From the NCBI RefSeq assembly GCF_025144725.1, contig NZ_JALXKS010000045.1:1-23433 (forward strand): 23,433 nucleotides of DNA, written 5' to 3'. Origin of the DNA: Brevibacterium sp. p3-SID960 (GTDB taxonomy: Bacteria; Actinomycetota; Actinomycetes; Actinomycetales; Brevibacteriaceae). The translations under genes and the position numbers were made by a program. Under the pieces are notes generated by a model that searched no databases, was not told the DNA's origin, and saw nothing but the letters and a program-made list of their open reading frames with translations. Below, piece by piece: positions 8,442 to 17,153 of the stretch (positions are counted from its first letter, which is position 1; the number at the start of each line of letters is the position of its first letter).

Positions 8442-8483
8442 GATTCTGACAGAAACGACAACGATTCTGACAGAAACGACAAC
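8442..8483. repeat. perfect 21-bp tandem duplication in intergenic DNA
   Basis: Positions 8442-8462 are repeated exactly at 8463-8483. The unit starts GATTCTGACAG and ends GACAAC. It lies in the gap between the divergent four-helix protein gene and the broken regulator remnant, about 50 bases from the former's start. It may be a duplicated binding site or a slippage product. Confidence 0.8.
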
Positions 8484-8596
8484 GAGCTCAGACAGACAGC
8501 CGCAGACTTCACACAACCGCCGGGGCGAGCCACTGTGCGCGAACTCAGCACAACGGAGGGGCCGATCCTGATTTTTAGGGTGGGCCCAGCGACTAT

Positions 8597-9646
8597 GTGC
8601 ATGAGTCACAATCAGGTGATTGCTATCAGCGTATCGGCGACGAGTCGCGACGATTGAGCTTTGCGCAACGCCAAGAACTTGAGTGGGATCGTGGCTTCGC
8701 CAGCTTTGACGGCACTCGGGCACCTGAAGCTGATATCTCAGACCTCGATGCCGACCACCTTAGGGACTGTCAAGATCTGCTTGGGTCGTCCTCTTCCGAA
8801 CGGGCTCTGCACGCTTGTGAGTTGCTCACCAAAGACGGCCGCATCTCGGTAGCCGCGTACGTGCTCTTTGCACGCCGACCACAAACCATCTTTCCGAGCG
8901 CCCATGTCAGAGTATTGAAGTACTTGCAGAACGAAAGAGGCGCTGGACGTACACACGCCGTTGCATCCGGAAGTGACGTCAGGTGCGAAGGCTCACTGCC
9001 GTCACAGATCAGCGAGGCTGCCGATGCAATTGCCCAAATGATCCCGCACCGGCACGCCCTCGGCGATTCTGGACGACTCGAGAGCCTCCCAATCATCCCC
9101 GGAGACGCATGGCTGGAAAGCCTCGTCAATGCCGTGGTCCATCGCTCCTATAGCATCAGCGGCGACCATGTCAGAGTGGAGATTTTCCCAATCGAATCGA
9201 CATCACAAGCCCGGGCAGGTTCCCCGGCATGGCCGACATTGTCTCGCCCGAATCGATCAGCCGCAATGCGCGCATTGCCAGAGTCTGCGCAGATCTCGGA
9301 ATCACAAGAGCTAGGAGAGGGCATCCGCCGGATTTTCGCGGAGATGCGACGCACCGGGCTGTCCGAACCGATGTACGTTCAATCATCCCAATCAGTCCGC
9401 CTGACGCTCTTGGCACGCAGTTCACTTCCCAGCTCCATTGAAGAAGCACTGGGGCCTACGGGAATGAAGATCTTCAAAGCAATGCGGCAGGCTCAACGCC
9501 CATTGGGCACGGGCCAGATTGCGGAACTGGTAGGGATGACCCGTCCCACCGTGTTGCGACATCTCACTCGAATGCCCGACGCCGAGATCGTCACCTGGCG
9601 CGGCGAGCAGCCAAAAGACCCGCATGCGACATGGCGGCTGAACTAG
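8597..9646 (+). pseudogene. remnant of AlbA_2/Schlafen-type putative ATP-binding transcriptional regulator, truncated and frameshifted
   Basis: The open frame (GTG at 8597, stop at 9644-9646) begins in the middle of the family: YQRIGDESRRLSFAQRQELEWDRG is normally preceded by the AlbA_2 domain, which is absent. The C-terminal RecG/HATPase_c_4-like part is clear (AWLESLVNAVVHRSYS, GDHVRVEIF, then QELGEGIRRIF, EMRRTGL, QSSQSVRL). It ends in a winged-helix-like segment (GTGQIAELVGMTRPTVLRHL). Between VEIFP and QELGEG, the expected NRIDITSPGRFPG...RNARIARVCADLGIT is encoded in another frame from about 9190 to 9304. A one-base loss near 9187-9190 and a two-base loss near 9304-9307 explain this; together they restore the frame. 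With the N-terminus missing and about 38 core residues scrambled, the product is probably non-functional. G+C is lower than in neighbouring genes, suggesting acquired DNA. Confidence 0.8.
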
Positions 9647-9892
9647 GCCGAGCTATAAAACCTCAGCGTCAGAGTACTTTAGTGCTTGTCTGGCGGATCC
9701 CGGCGGCAGCTCGCTGACCAGGCAGAACACCCGTCTCATAGCACGTTTCGCGGCTAGAACAATTTTAGAGCTACTTCAACTTGTCCCACCTGCGCACCTC
9801 GTTCCGGCCCTGCCGCCTCACCTGTAACAATCACGTCTCATCCCCCACCGTTCGCTCAGCTTCCATGCAGATGCATCACATCTGGGCCCATA
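9647..9892. other. intergenic region upstream of peptide importer operon
   Basis: No gene is seen on either strand. The left half (about 9647-9790) is relatively A+T-rich and continues the composition of the pseudogene; the right half returns to C-rich DNA. No tRNA-like cloverleaf or convincing terminator was found. Confidence 0.35.
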
Positions 9893-9894
9893 AT
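9889..9894 (+). promoter_or_regulatory. -10 element of the peptide importer operon
   Basis: CATAAT matches the consensus TATAAT at five of six bases. It would start transcription near 9901, downstream of the in-frame ATG at 9893. That argues that the real start of the lipoprotein is one of the ATGs at 9932 or 9941. The -35 is weak (TGCAGA at 9866-9871). Confidence 0.45.
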
Positions 9895-9940
9895 GGAAGG
9901 CACGCACAGCAGCATCGATGGCGATGAAGAGATGACGACT

Positions 9941-11497
9941 ATGACGAGATCCCCAGCACGTGCACCACGCCTGCGCCGCCTGGCTCAGGCGACGACCGCC
10001 TCGGCGGCGGTCGCGATCCTCGCTGTCATCAGCGGCTGCACGCGTCAGAGCGTCGACCTCGGCGCCGCTGATTCCGACGACGTCATCGTCGCCTCGATCT
10101 CCGGTGAGCCCGACCAGCTCGACCCGCACTCCACGACCTCCTACTTCGCCTTCGAGGTCCTCGAGAACGTCTACGACACCCTCGTCGAGCCCGATGAGGA
10201 GTTCAACATGCAGCCGGCGCTCGCGGAATCCTGGGAGGTCAGCGACGACGAGCTGACGTGGACGTTCCACCTGCGCGAGGGCGTCACCTTCCACGACGGC
10301 TCCGACTTCACCGCCGACGACGTCGTCTACTCCTACCGGCGCATCATCGACGGCGAACTCGCCAACGCCTGGAAGCTCACGATGCTCACCGACGTGCGCG
10401 CCATCGACGACCACACTGTCGAGATCGACGTCGACGCCCCCAGCCCCACCCTGCTCTCAGCGCTCGGCGGGTTCAAGGGCGTGGCGATCGTCGAGGAGGA
10501 CAACGCCGAATCCGGTGACATCACCACCGAACCGATCGGCACCGGCCCCTTCGCCGTCGACTCCGCCCGGCCCGGCGACTCCGTGACGCTGAAGGCTAAC
10601 GAGGACTATTGGGGCGGAGCACCCGAGGTCGCCGGCGTGCAGTTCCGCTACATCACCGAGCACAACACGGCTGTCGCCGCCCTGCGCTCCGGGGAGATCG
10701 ATTGGACCGACTCGATCCCGCCGCAGCAGTTCGGCACGCTGGACAAGGACCAGTCGCTGCACATCGAATCGGTCATCTCCAACGACTACTGGTACGTAGC
10801 GATGAACGAGGCGAAGGAGCCCTTCGACGACCCCCAGGTCCGCCAGGCGATCGCCTACGCCGTCGACCGCGACTCGATCGCCCAGGCCACCGGGTTCGGC
10901 ACCTCGGAGGTCAACCAGACCGCCATCCCGGGATCGAGCCCATGGGCGTATGACTATGCGCCCTTCGAACGCGACACCGACAAGGCCCAGCAGCTGCTCG
11001 ACGAAGCCGGCGTATCCGACCTGTCGATGGAGCTCATGGTCACCAACGAGTACCCCGAGACCGTCACCGCCGCCCAGGTCATCGCCGACAACCTCTCCGA
11101 CGTCGGCATCTCCGCATCGATCACCACCCTTGACTTCGGCTCCTGGCTCGACCGGCAGGGCCAAGGGGACTTCGATGCGCTCATGCTCGGCTGGCTGGGC
11201 AACATCGACCCCGATGACTATTACTACGCCCAGCACCATTCCAAAGGCCCGTCGAACTCGCAGGGCTACTCGAACCCCGAGGTCGACGAGCTCCTCGACG
11301 CCGGCCGCGTCGAGATGGACGAGGGCAAACGGCACGAACTCTACGAGCAGGCCGCCAAGCACATCGTCGACGACGTCTCCTACCTGTACCTGTACAACCC
11401 GGCGGTCATCCAGGCCCACACCTCGCGCCTGGAGGGCTACACGATCCGCTCGGATCGGGCCGTCCGGTTCCGCGATGCGAAGCTGACAGAGGACTGA
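9941..11497 (+). CDS. peptide ABC transporter substrate-binding lipoprotein (SBP_bac_5 family)
   Basis: Extracytoplasmic solute receptor that captures peptides (or a related ligand) and delivers them to the permeases encoded next. From ATG 9941 it has 518 residues: a basic N-region, a hydrophobic stretch and the lipobox VISGC with the lipidated Cys at residue 33. SBP_bac_5 landmarks follow: EPDQLDPHSTTS, ENVYDTLVEPD, LAESWEVSDDELTWTFHLR with GVTFHDGSDFTADDVVYS, GTGPF, LKANEDYWGG, RQAIAYAVDR and LDEAG. Start choice: ATGs at 9893, 9932 and 9941 are in frame. The first overlaps the -10 box, and GAAGAG lies nine bases before 9941, so 9941 (or 9932) is preferred. The stop overlaps the next start (TGATG), so the genes are translationally coupled. 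Substrate is inferred from family and operon; nickel or oligosaccharide binders share the fold. Confidence 0.92.
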   Translation: MTRSPARAPRLRRLAQATTASAAVAILAVISGCTRQSVDLGAADSDDVIVASISGEPDQLDPHSTTSYFAFEVLENVYDTLVEPDEEFNMQPALAESWEVSDDELTWTFHLREGVTFHDGSDFTADDVVYSYRRIIDGELANAWKLTMLTDVRAIDDHTVEIDVDAPSPTLLSALGGFKGVAIVEEDNAESGDITTEPIGTGPFAVDSARPGDSVTLKANEDYWGGAPEVAGVQFRYITEHNTAVAALRSGEIDWTDSIPPQQFGTLDKDQSLHIESVISNDYWYVAMNEAKEPFDDPQVRQAIAYAVDRDSIAQATGFGTSEVNQTAIPGSSPWAYDYAPFERDTDKAQQLLDEAGVSDLSMELMVTNEYPETVTAAQVIADNLSDVGISASITTLDFGSWLDRQGQGDFDALMLGWLGNIDPDDYYYAQHHSKGPSNSQGYSNPEVDELLDAGRVEMDEGKRHELYEQAAKHIVDDVSYLYLYNPAVIQAHTSRLEGYTIRSDRAVRFRDAKLTED

Positions 11498-12600
11498 TGG
11501 GCATGAGCGATCCGAACACCCACGGCAGCAGCACCGCTCCCGAGGCGCCGGACCGATCTGCAGACACCCCGCGATCTGCAGACACCCCGCGTTCTGCAGA
11601 CAACCAGTCGAGCCAGGCCGAGCAGACACAGCAGGCGGGCTTCTTCACCCGGCATCCGTTGCTGACGTTCATCCTGCGCCGCATCCTGCTGACCTTCGTC
11701 ACCCTGCTCGGCGTCATCGTCGTCGTGTTCTTCCTCATCCAGCTCGTGCCCGGCGACCCGGTGCGCATCGCCCTGGGCACCCGCTACACTGATGAGGCCT
11801 ACCAGGCCCTGCAGCAGGCCTCCGGGCTGGACAAGCCGCTCATCGCCCAGTTCTTCTCCTACATCGGCAGCGCGCTGATCGGCGATCTGGGGGTGAGCTT
11901 CCGCAACGGCGAACCGGTCATGATGCTGCTGCTCGAACGCCTGCCCGCCACGATCTCCCTGGCCCTGTGCGCCATCTTCGTCGCGCTGCTCATCGCGATC
12001 CCGCTCGGCACCATCGCCGGACTGCGCGAAGGCGGCGTCATCGACTCGATCGTCCGCGTCATCAGCCAGTTCGGCGTGTCCATCCCGGACTTCTGGATGG
12101 GCATGATGCTCATCAGCGTCTTCGCTCTCGGCTTCGGCTGGCCCTCATCCGGGTACACACCGCTGACCGAAGACCCGATCGGCTGGGCCACGCACATGGT
12201 GCTGCCGGCGATCACCGCCGGGGTCGTCTCCGCCGCCATCCTCACCCGGTTCATCCGCACCGCCGTCATCGACGTCTCACACGCCACCTTCGTGCGCACC
12301 GCCACCTCGAAGGGCCTGAAGCACTGGACGGTGCTGACCAAGCACATCGGCCGCAACGCCCTCATCCCGGTGCTGACGATCTCCGGCATCCAGCTGGCCA
12401 CCCTGCTCGGTGGCGTCATCGTCGTCGAGGTCGTCTTCGCCTACCCGGGCCTCGGCCGGCTCATCTACGACGCCGTCGCCGCCCGCGACTACCCGCTGCT
12501 GCAGGGCGCGATCCTCCTCATCGCGTTCATCTTCCTCACCATCAACCTGCTCGTCGACGTGCTCTACGCCATCATCGACCCGAGGATCCGGATCTCATGA
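11497..12600 (+). CDS. peptide ABC transporter permease, DppB type
   Basis: First inner-membrane subunit of the importer, 367 residues. Its ATG overlaps the last base of the lipoprotein stop; a second ATG two codons on (11503) is an alternative. The core begins with LRRILLTFVTLLGVIVVVFFL and QLVPGDPVRIALG, the hallmark start of DppB/OppB proteins. About six helices follow, with the ATPase-coupling loop around TRFIRTAVIDVSHATFVRTATSKGL and the C-terminal IVVEVVFAYPGLGRLIYDAV and DPRIR. The first 48 residues form an unusual hydrophilic Ser/Gln/Asp-rich cytoplasmic extension containing repeated RSADTP. The stop overlaps the next start by ATGA. Confidence 0.92.
   Translation: MGMSDPNTHGSSTAPEAPDRSADTPRSADTPRSADNQSSQAEQTQQAGFFTRHPLLTFILRRILLTFVTLLGVIVVVFFLIQLVPGDPVRIALGTRYTDEAYQALQQASGLDKPLIAQFFSYIGSALIGDLGVSFRNGEPVMMLLLERLPATISLALCAIFVALLIAIPLGTIAGLREGGVIDSIVRVISQFGVSIPDFWMGMMLISVFALGFGWPSSGYTPLTEDPIGWATHMVLPAITAGVVSAAILTRFIRTAVIDVSHATFVRTATSKGLKHWTVLTKHIGRNALIPVLTISGIQLATLLGGVIVVEVVFAYPGLGRLIYDAVAARDYPLLQGAILLIAFIFLTINLLVDVLYAIIDPRIRIS
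11555..11604 (+). repeat. 18-bp tandem repeat in the permease N-terminal extension
   Basis: An 18-base unit at 11555-11572 is repeated exactly at 11573-11590 and partly at 11591-11604. It encodes the RSADTP repeats of the cytoplasmic extension of the DppB-type permease. The unit contains CTGCAG, so the array is a likely slippage site. Confidence 0.8.
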
Positions 12601-13580
12601 GTGCAGACAAGCCGACCCGGCAGACACCGGACACCGCCGCCCAGAGCAGCCACGCCGCAGGCAGTGCCACGACGGCCTCCGGCAAACAAGCCACCACCAC
12701 CGACACGAGCGCGAAGAAGAACACCCGCGCCTCGACACTGTCGCTGCTTATGACGAACCCGACCGCCGTGTTCGGGCTCATCGTGCTCGCCGTCATCGTC
12801 GTCCTCGCGCTCTTCGGGCAGTGGATCGCCCCGTACGGTGCCAACGACATCGACGTCCCGCGCGCCCTGCAGGCACCCAGCAGCGCCCACTGGTTCGGCA
12901 CCGACGAACTCGGCCGCGACGTCCTCTCCCGCGTCGTCATCGCCGCAGCCACCTCGCTGAAGGTCGCACTCATCTCCGTCGGCATCGCGCTCGTCGTCGG
13001 CGTCGGCGTCGGTGTGCTGTCGGGCTACCTCGGCGGGGTCATCGACTCGATCCTCATGCGCATCGTCGACGTCGCCTTCTCCTTCCCAGTTCTGCTGCTG
13101 GCCCTGGCGATCGTCGCGATCCTCGGCCAGGGCATCGGCTCGGCCATGATCGCCATCGGCATCGTCTACATCCCGATCTTCGCCCGCGTCGCGCGCGCCT
13201 CGACCCTGTCCGTCCGCCAGGAGCCCTACGTCCAGGCCGCCCGCACCATGGGCGTGTCATCCGGTCGGATCGTGTTCAGCCATGTGCTGCCGAACATCTC
13301 CGGGCCCGTCATCGTGCAGACCTCGCTGTCACTGGCATTCGCGATCCTGACCGAAGCCGCCCTGTCGTTCCTCGGCCTCGGCGTCCAGCCGCCGGAACCC
13401 TCGTGGGGCAAGATGCTCTTCGATGCGCAGGGCTTCATGGCCGACGCCTGGTGGATGGCGGTCTTCCCCGGTCTGGCGATCTTCGTCGTCGTGCTGGCCT
13501 TCAATCTGCTCGGCGACGGCCTGCGCGACGTCCTCGACCCCCGCCAACGCACCATCATGCAGAACCGGAGGAAGAAGTGA
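12597..13580 (+). CDS. peptide ABC transporter permease, DppC type
   Basis: Second permease, 327 residues. ATG at 12597 overlaps the preceding stop in an ATGA arrangement. After a hydrophilic Thr/Ser/Ala/Lys-rich N-terminus of about 45 residues come a membrane helix and the DppC signature: IAPYGANDIDVPRALQAPSS, then HWFGTDELGRDVLSRVV. Further helices contain the coupling loop (RVARASTLSVRQEPYVQAAR) and the conserved end SFLGLGVQPPEPSWGKML ... NLLGDGLRDVLDPR. It pairs with the DppB-type protein to form the channel. The stop overlaps the next start (GTGA). The gene is complete and ordinary for its family apart from the long N-terminal tail. Confidence 0.93.
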   Translation: MSADKPTRQTPDTAAQSSHAAGSATTASGKQATTTDTSAKKNTRASTLSLLMTNPTAVFGLIVLAVIVVLALFGQWIAPYGANDIDVPRALQAPSSAHWFGTDELGRDVLSRVVIAAATSLKVALISVGIALVVGVGVGVLSGYLGGVIDSILMRIVDVAFSFPVLLLALAIVAILGQGIGSAMIAIGIVYIPIFARVARASTLSVRQEPYVQAARTMGVSSGRIVFSHVLPNISGPVIVQTSLSLAFAILTEAALSFLGLGVQPPEPSWGKMLFDAQGFMADAWWMAVFPGLAIFVVVLAFNLLGDGLRDVLDPRQRTIMQNRRKK

Positions 13581-15262
13581 GCGACATCCCTGCTGATCAG
13601 GCTTCCGCTCCCGAGGCAGCGGGCGCCCGCCGTGATCCCGCGCCCGAGGCGCCGGTCCTGGAGGTCTCGGATCTCACCGTCGGCGTGGGCCGCAACGACA
13701 TCGTCCACGGCGTCGACTTCGCGGTGGCCACCGGTCAGACACTCGGCATCGTCGGCGAATCCGGTTCCGGTAAGTCACTGTCGGTGCTCTCGGCCACCGG
13801 CCTGTTCGAAGCCCCCGGCGGCTACGTGCACGGCTCCTCGACACTCGACGGCGAGCAGATCGTCGGCGCACCTGCCGGGCTGCTGCGCAGCATCCACGGC
13901 CGCCGCATCGGGTTCGTCTTCCAGGACCCGTCGACAAGCCTCAACCCTCTCATGACCTTGGAAGCGCAGCTGGCCGAAGGCCCGATCAAGCACCTCGGTA
14001 TCTCAGCCCCCGAGGCTCGCGAACGTTCACTGCAGCTGCTGACCGAACTCGGGCTGCCCGATCCCGAGCTGCGGCTGGGCTACTATCCGCATCAGCTCTC
14101 CGGGGGTCAGAAGCAGCGCGTCATGATCGCTGTGGCTCTCGCATGTGAGCCCGACGTGCTCATCGCCGATGAGCCGACCACCGCCCTCGATGTCACCACG
14201 CAGGCCGCGATCATCGATCTTGTCGCAGGTCTCCAGCGCTCCCGGGACATGGCCGTCGTCTGGATCAGCCACGACCTCGGGGTGATCGGCCAGATCGCTG
14301 ATGACATCGTCGTCATGCGCGCAGGCGAGATCGTCGAACGCGGCAGCGTCGCCGACATCTTCGAACGTCCGCAGCACGAGTACACGAAGACGCTGCTGGC
14401 TGCCCGCCCGCTGCTGCGCACCCAGCAGAAGGCAGGCTCTGCAGATGCCCACGCCGACCGGGAGGAGACGGGTGAGCCGCTGCTGCGGATCGAGGATCTG
14501 ACGGTGGACTTCGAGGTGTCCTCCCCCACCGGCAAACGCACCATCACCGCCGTCAAGGATGTCAGCCTCGATGTCTACCGCGGCCGCACGCTCGGCATCG
14601 TCGGCGAATCCGGTTCGGGCAAGTCGACGATCGCCAACGTGCTCACCGGTGTCGTCGAACCGGCCTCGGGAGAGGCGCGGATGAGCGGGGACCCGGTGCT
14701 CAGGCTGTCGGGGGCCGATCTCAAGACGATGCGCCGGCGCATCGCAATGGTCTTCCAGGATCCGTTCGCCGCTCTCGACCCGCGGATGACCGTGCAGCGT
14801 TCGATCGCCGAACCGCTCATGGCGCACAACCTCCTCCCGCGGCGGCAGCGCCGACAGCGCTGCGCCGAGCTGCTCGACCAGGTCGGTCTGGATGCGTCGT
14901 TCATCGAACGCTACCCGCATGAGCTCTCCGGCGGGCAGCGGCAGCGCGTGTGCATCGCCCGCGCCCTGGCCGTCGACCCCGAGCTGCTCATCCTCGATGA
15001 ATCGACTGCCTCACTCGATGTTTCGATCCAGGCGCAGGTCCTCGATCTGCTCGCTGAGCTGCAGGACGAGCACGGCTTCGGTTACATCTTCATCGGCCAC
15101 GACCTGGCTGTCGTCGAGCAGGTCAGCGACACGGTAGCGGTGATGAAGGACGGTGAGGTCGTCGAGTACGGCACCGCCGAGCAGATTCTGCGCGACCCGC
15201 AGACCGACTACACCCGTCAGCTCATCGACGCCGTCCCGCCGGCCGAACCGGTGCGCGCCTGA
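13577..15262 (+). CDS. dipeptide/oligopeptide ABC transporter double ATPase (DppD-DppF fusion)
   Basis: Cytoplasmic energy subunit of the importer, 561 residues, joining the two ATPases that are separate in E. coli. GTG at 13577 overlaps the preceding stop (GTGA) and follows GGAGG at good spacing. Domain 1: Walker A GESGSGKS at 60-67, a Q-loop FVFQDPSTSLNP, LSGGQ at 174-178 and a Walker B LIADEPT near 198. Domain 2: Walker A GESGSGKST from 343, FQDPFAALDPRMT, LSGGQ at 450-454, LLILDEST and the H-loop GHDLAVVEQ. The linker contains the EYTKTLLAARP element usual in DppD-type proteins. All ATP-binding residues are present in both halves, so one polypeptide can serve both permeases. It is the last gene of the operon; a hairpin follows at 15475. 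Confidence 0.94.
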   Translation: MSDIPADQASAPEAAGARRDPAPEAPVLEVSDLTVGVGRNDIVHGVDFAVATGQTLGIVGESGSGKSLSVLSATGLFEAPGGYVHGSSTLDGEQIVGAPAGLLRSIHGRRIGFVFQDPSTSLNPLMTLEAQLAEGPIKHLGISAPEARERSLQLLTELGLPDPELRLGYYPHQLSGGQKQRVMIAVALACEPDVLIADEPTTALDVTTQAAIIDLVAGLQRSRDMAVVWISHDLGVIGQIADDIVVMRAGEIVERGSVADIFERPQHEYTKTLLAARPLLRTQQKAGSADAHADREETGEPLLRIEDLTVDFEVSSPTGKRTITAVKDVSLDVYRGRTLGIVGESGSGKSTIANVLTGVVEPASGEARMSGDPVLRLSGADLKTMRRRIAMVFQDPFAALDPRMTVQRSIAEPLMAHNLLPRRQRRQRCAELLDQVGLDASFIERYPHELSGGQRQRVCIARALAVDPELLILDESTASLDVSIQAQVLDLLAELQDEHGFGYIFIGHDLAVVEQVSDTVAVMKDGEVVEYGTAEQILRDPQTDYTRQLIDAVPPAEPVRA

Positions 15263-15474
15263 GGCTGCTTCAGCACGAGTGTCACGCCTGCGCCGGCTTG
15301 TGATTCTCAGTCGTCGGGCAGGCTGAGCTGTTCCAGCGCTTCGATGACGCCGGTGAGAAAACTCTCGCGTGGGGGCATGCCGTCGTGTGGGGTCATGTAG
15401 TCGTGCGGTCGTGATGCGGGAAGGCATGTGGGGAGTCCGTTCGCGGCTTGCTGCGCTCGAAGGATCGACGACTG

Positions 15475-15504
15475 TGGCCCTGAACAGATACGTGCTCAGG
15501 GCCA
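15475..15504. terminator. hairpin between convergent operons
   Basis: A perfect 9-bp stem, TGGCCCTGA / TCAGGGCCA, closes a 12-base loop. It lies between the end of the peptide importer operon (15262) and the end of glmM (15553), nearer to glmM. It can serve either strand, most probably the glmM message. No T-run follows. Confidence 0.55.
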
Positions 15505-15552
15505 CCGGTCGATAGGACTCACGTGGCGAAGCCGGTCAGCTCCGCCTGCCGA

Positions 15553-17019
15553 TCACAACGCGAGTTCGCGCTTGACGACCTCTGCTAGGCGCTCGGCCTG
15601 CTGCTGGGCGAAGTCGTGCGTCTCCGCTTCGACCATGACGCGGATGACCGGCTCGGTGCCCGAGGCGCGCAGCAGCACGCGACCGGTCTTGCCGAGCTCG
15701 GCCTCCACCGCTTGGACCTCGGATGCGACGGCGGGGTCGCCGGCCCGGGTCTTGTCCACGCCCTTGACGTTGACGAGCACCTGCGGCAGCCGCGGGATCT
15801 CGGCAGCCAGGTCGGCAAGCGAGCGCTTCGTCTGCGCCATGCGGGCCAGCAGATGCAGGGCGGTCTGCACGCCGTCGCCAGTGGTGCCGTAGTCGAGCAT
15901 GAGCACGTGACCTGACTGCTCACCGCCGAGGGCGTAGCCATCGGCGAGCATGCGCTCGAGCACATAGCGGTCACCGACCTTCGTCTGCACCGTCGTGATC
16001 CCGGCCTGTTCCATCGCCAGGTGCAGGCCGAGGTTCGACATCACGGTGGTGACAAGCGTGTCGTGGGCGAGCTTTCCGGCGTCCTTGAGGCTGAGCGCCA
16101 GGATGCCCATGATCTGGTCGCCGTCGACCTCGCGGCCGAGCGCGTCGACAGCCAGGCAGCGGTCGGCATCGCCGTCGAAAGCGACACCGGCGTCGGCCGA
16201 ATGCTCCTTGACCGCAGCAACGAGCGAATCGATGTGGGTGGAGCCGACGCCGTCGTTGATGTTGTAGCCGTCCGGGTCGGCGGCAGTGACGATGACGCGG
16301 GCGCCGGCTTGGCGCAGGGCGGCTGGTCCGACGACCGAGGCGGCACCGTGGGCGCAGTCGACGACGACGGTGAGTCCGGCCAGCGGCGCCCCGATGATCT
16401 CCAGGGCACCGGTGACCGGTGCGACCGGGGCATCTGGGTCGGAACCGGCAGGCTGCTGACCCTTGAACACGCCCATGACCAGCGATTCGACGTATTCGTC
16501 GGCAGCGGACGGGAAGTTGCGGATCCGGCCGACGGCGTCGCCGGTCGGCCGGTCCCAGTCGGTGCCGATGAGACCCTCGATCTCGTCTTCGAGGGCGTCG
16601 GGCAGCTTCGTGCCGCCGCGGGCGAAGAACTTGATGCCGTTATCGGGCATCGGGTTGTGGGAGGCTGAGAGCACGACACCGAAATCGGCGCCGGTGCTCT
16701 TCACCACGTGGGCGACGCCGGGGGTGGGCAGTTCGCCGACGAGCAGCACGTCGACGCCGGCGGCGGCGATGCCGGAGGCGACGGCGTGGGTGAGGAACTC
16801 ACCGGACGCACGGGTGTCGCGGCCGATGACGGCGAAGGGCCGCTGGCCGTTGGCGGCGACTCCGGCACCGGAGGGTCCGGCGACGGCGGCATGCTGGCCG
16901 TTGCTGCCGCGGCGGGCGAGCACGCGGGCGCCGGCTTCGGCGATCTGCAGGGCGAGGGTGGCGGTGATGTCGGCGTTGGCGAGTCCGCGCACGCCGTCAG
17001 TGCCGAAAAGTCGTGACAT
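15553..17019 (-). CDS. glmM: phosphoglucosamine mutase (GlmM)
   Basis: Converts glucosamine-6-phosphate to glucosamine-1-phosphate on the route to UDP-GlcNAc for peptidoglycan, in the cytoplasm. 488 residues; ATG at 17019-17017 follows AAGGA at seven bases. It starts [12 protein letters not shown] as expected. The phosphoserine loop is SASHNP at 118-123 with catalytic Ser120, the magnesium loop DGDADR at 282-287, the sugar-binding loop GGEQSGH at 365-371 and the phosphate-binding loop [10 protein letters not shown] at 451-460. All are intact. It is about 40 residues longer than typical (about 448). The extra length lies at about residues 38-60 (Gly/Ala-rich) and 186-205 (Pro/Asp-rich), both likely surface loops. 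Downstream of rpsI on the same strand, the common actinobacterial order, but a terminator hairpin lies between, so it may also have its own promoter. Confidence 0.97.
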   Translation of the reverse strand: MSRLFGTDGVRGLANADITATLALQIAEAGARVLARRGSNGQHAAVAGPSGAGVAANGQRPFAVIGRDTRASGEFLTHAVASGIAAAGVDVLLVGELPTPGVAHVVKSTGADFGVVLSASHNPMPDNGIKFFARGGTKLPDALEDEIEGLIGTDWDRPTGDAVGRIRNFPSAADEYVESLVMGVFKGQQPAGSDPDAPVAPVTGALEIIGAPLAGLTVVVDCAHGAASVVGPAALRQAGARVIVTAADPDGYNINDGVGSTHIDSLVAAVKEHSADAGVAFDGDADRCLAVDALGREVDGDQIMGILALSLKDAGKLAHDTLVTTVMSNLGLHLAMEQAGITTVQTKVGDRYVLERMLADGYALGGEQSGHVLMLDYGTTGDGVQTALHLLARMAQTKRSLADLAAEIPRLPQVLVNVKGVDKTRAGDPAVASEVQAVEAELGKTGRVLLRASGTEPVIRVMVEAETHDFAQQQAERLAEVVKRELAL

Positions 17020-17081
17020 GGTCGTCCTTGTAGGTGATGTGACAGGTCAGTGGGCCCAGTTGGCCTGGCCGCAAACACTCA

Positions 17082-17115
17082 GACCCCCGCACCGCGCAAG
17101 GCGGGTGCGAGGGTC
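17082..17115 (-). terminator. terminator-like hairpin between rpsI and glmM
   Basis: 17082-17093 pairs with 17104-17115 (GACCCCCGCACC against GGTGCGAGGGTC, one mismatch), with a 10-base loop. On the minus strand it is followed by TGAGTGTTTG, a weak T-rich tail. It lies about 40 bases after the rpsI stop, so it probably ends or attenuates the ribosomal-protein transcript before glmM. Confidence 0.6.
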
Positions 17116-17153
17116 CGAGGTTCAGCATAGGGCCCGCACAGCGGCTGAGCGCA

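Larger units (their letters stand above)
8389..8596. other. intergenic region before the pseudogene
   Basis: Apart from the tandem duplication at 8442-8483 and the putative minus-strand -10, no gene is supported. I searched all frames for the missing N-terminal domain of the downstream remnant and found none. Base composition is lower in G+C than in the flanking genes. Confidence 0.4.

Noticed and set aside
9758..9775. TTTTAGAGCTA resembles the start of a Cas9-type crRNA repeat.
   Set aside because: Only 11 bases match, there is no second copy or spacer-like array, no anti-repeat or tracrRNA-like hairpins nearby, and no cas gene in the window. Coincidence is the simplest reading.
12410..13576. 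Long Arg/Pro-rich open frame running through the DppC permease into the ATPase gene.
   Set aside because: It is a shadow frame of the permease with typical high-G+C composition; the ATPase starts at GTG 13577 with its own ribosome binding site and GTGA overlap.
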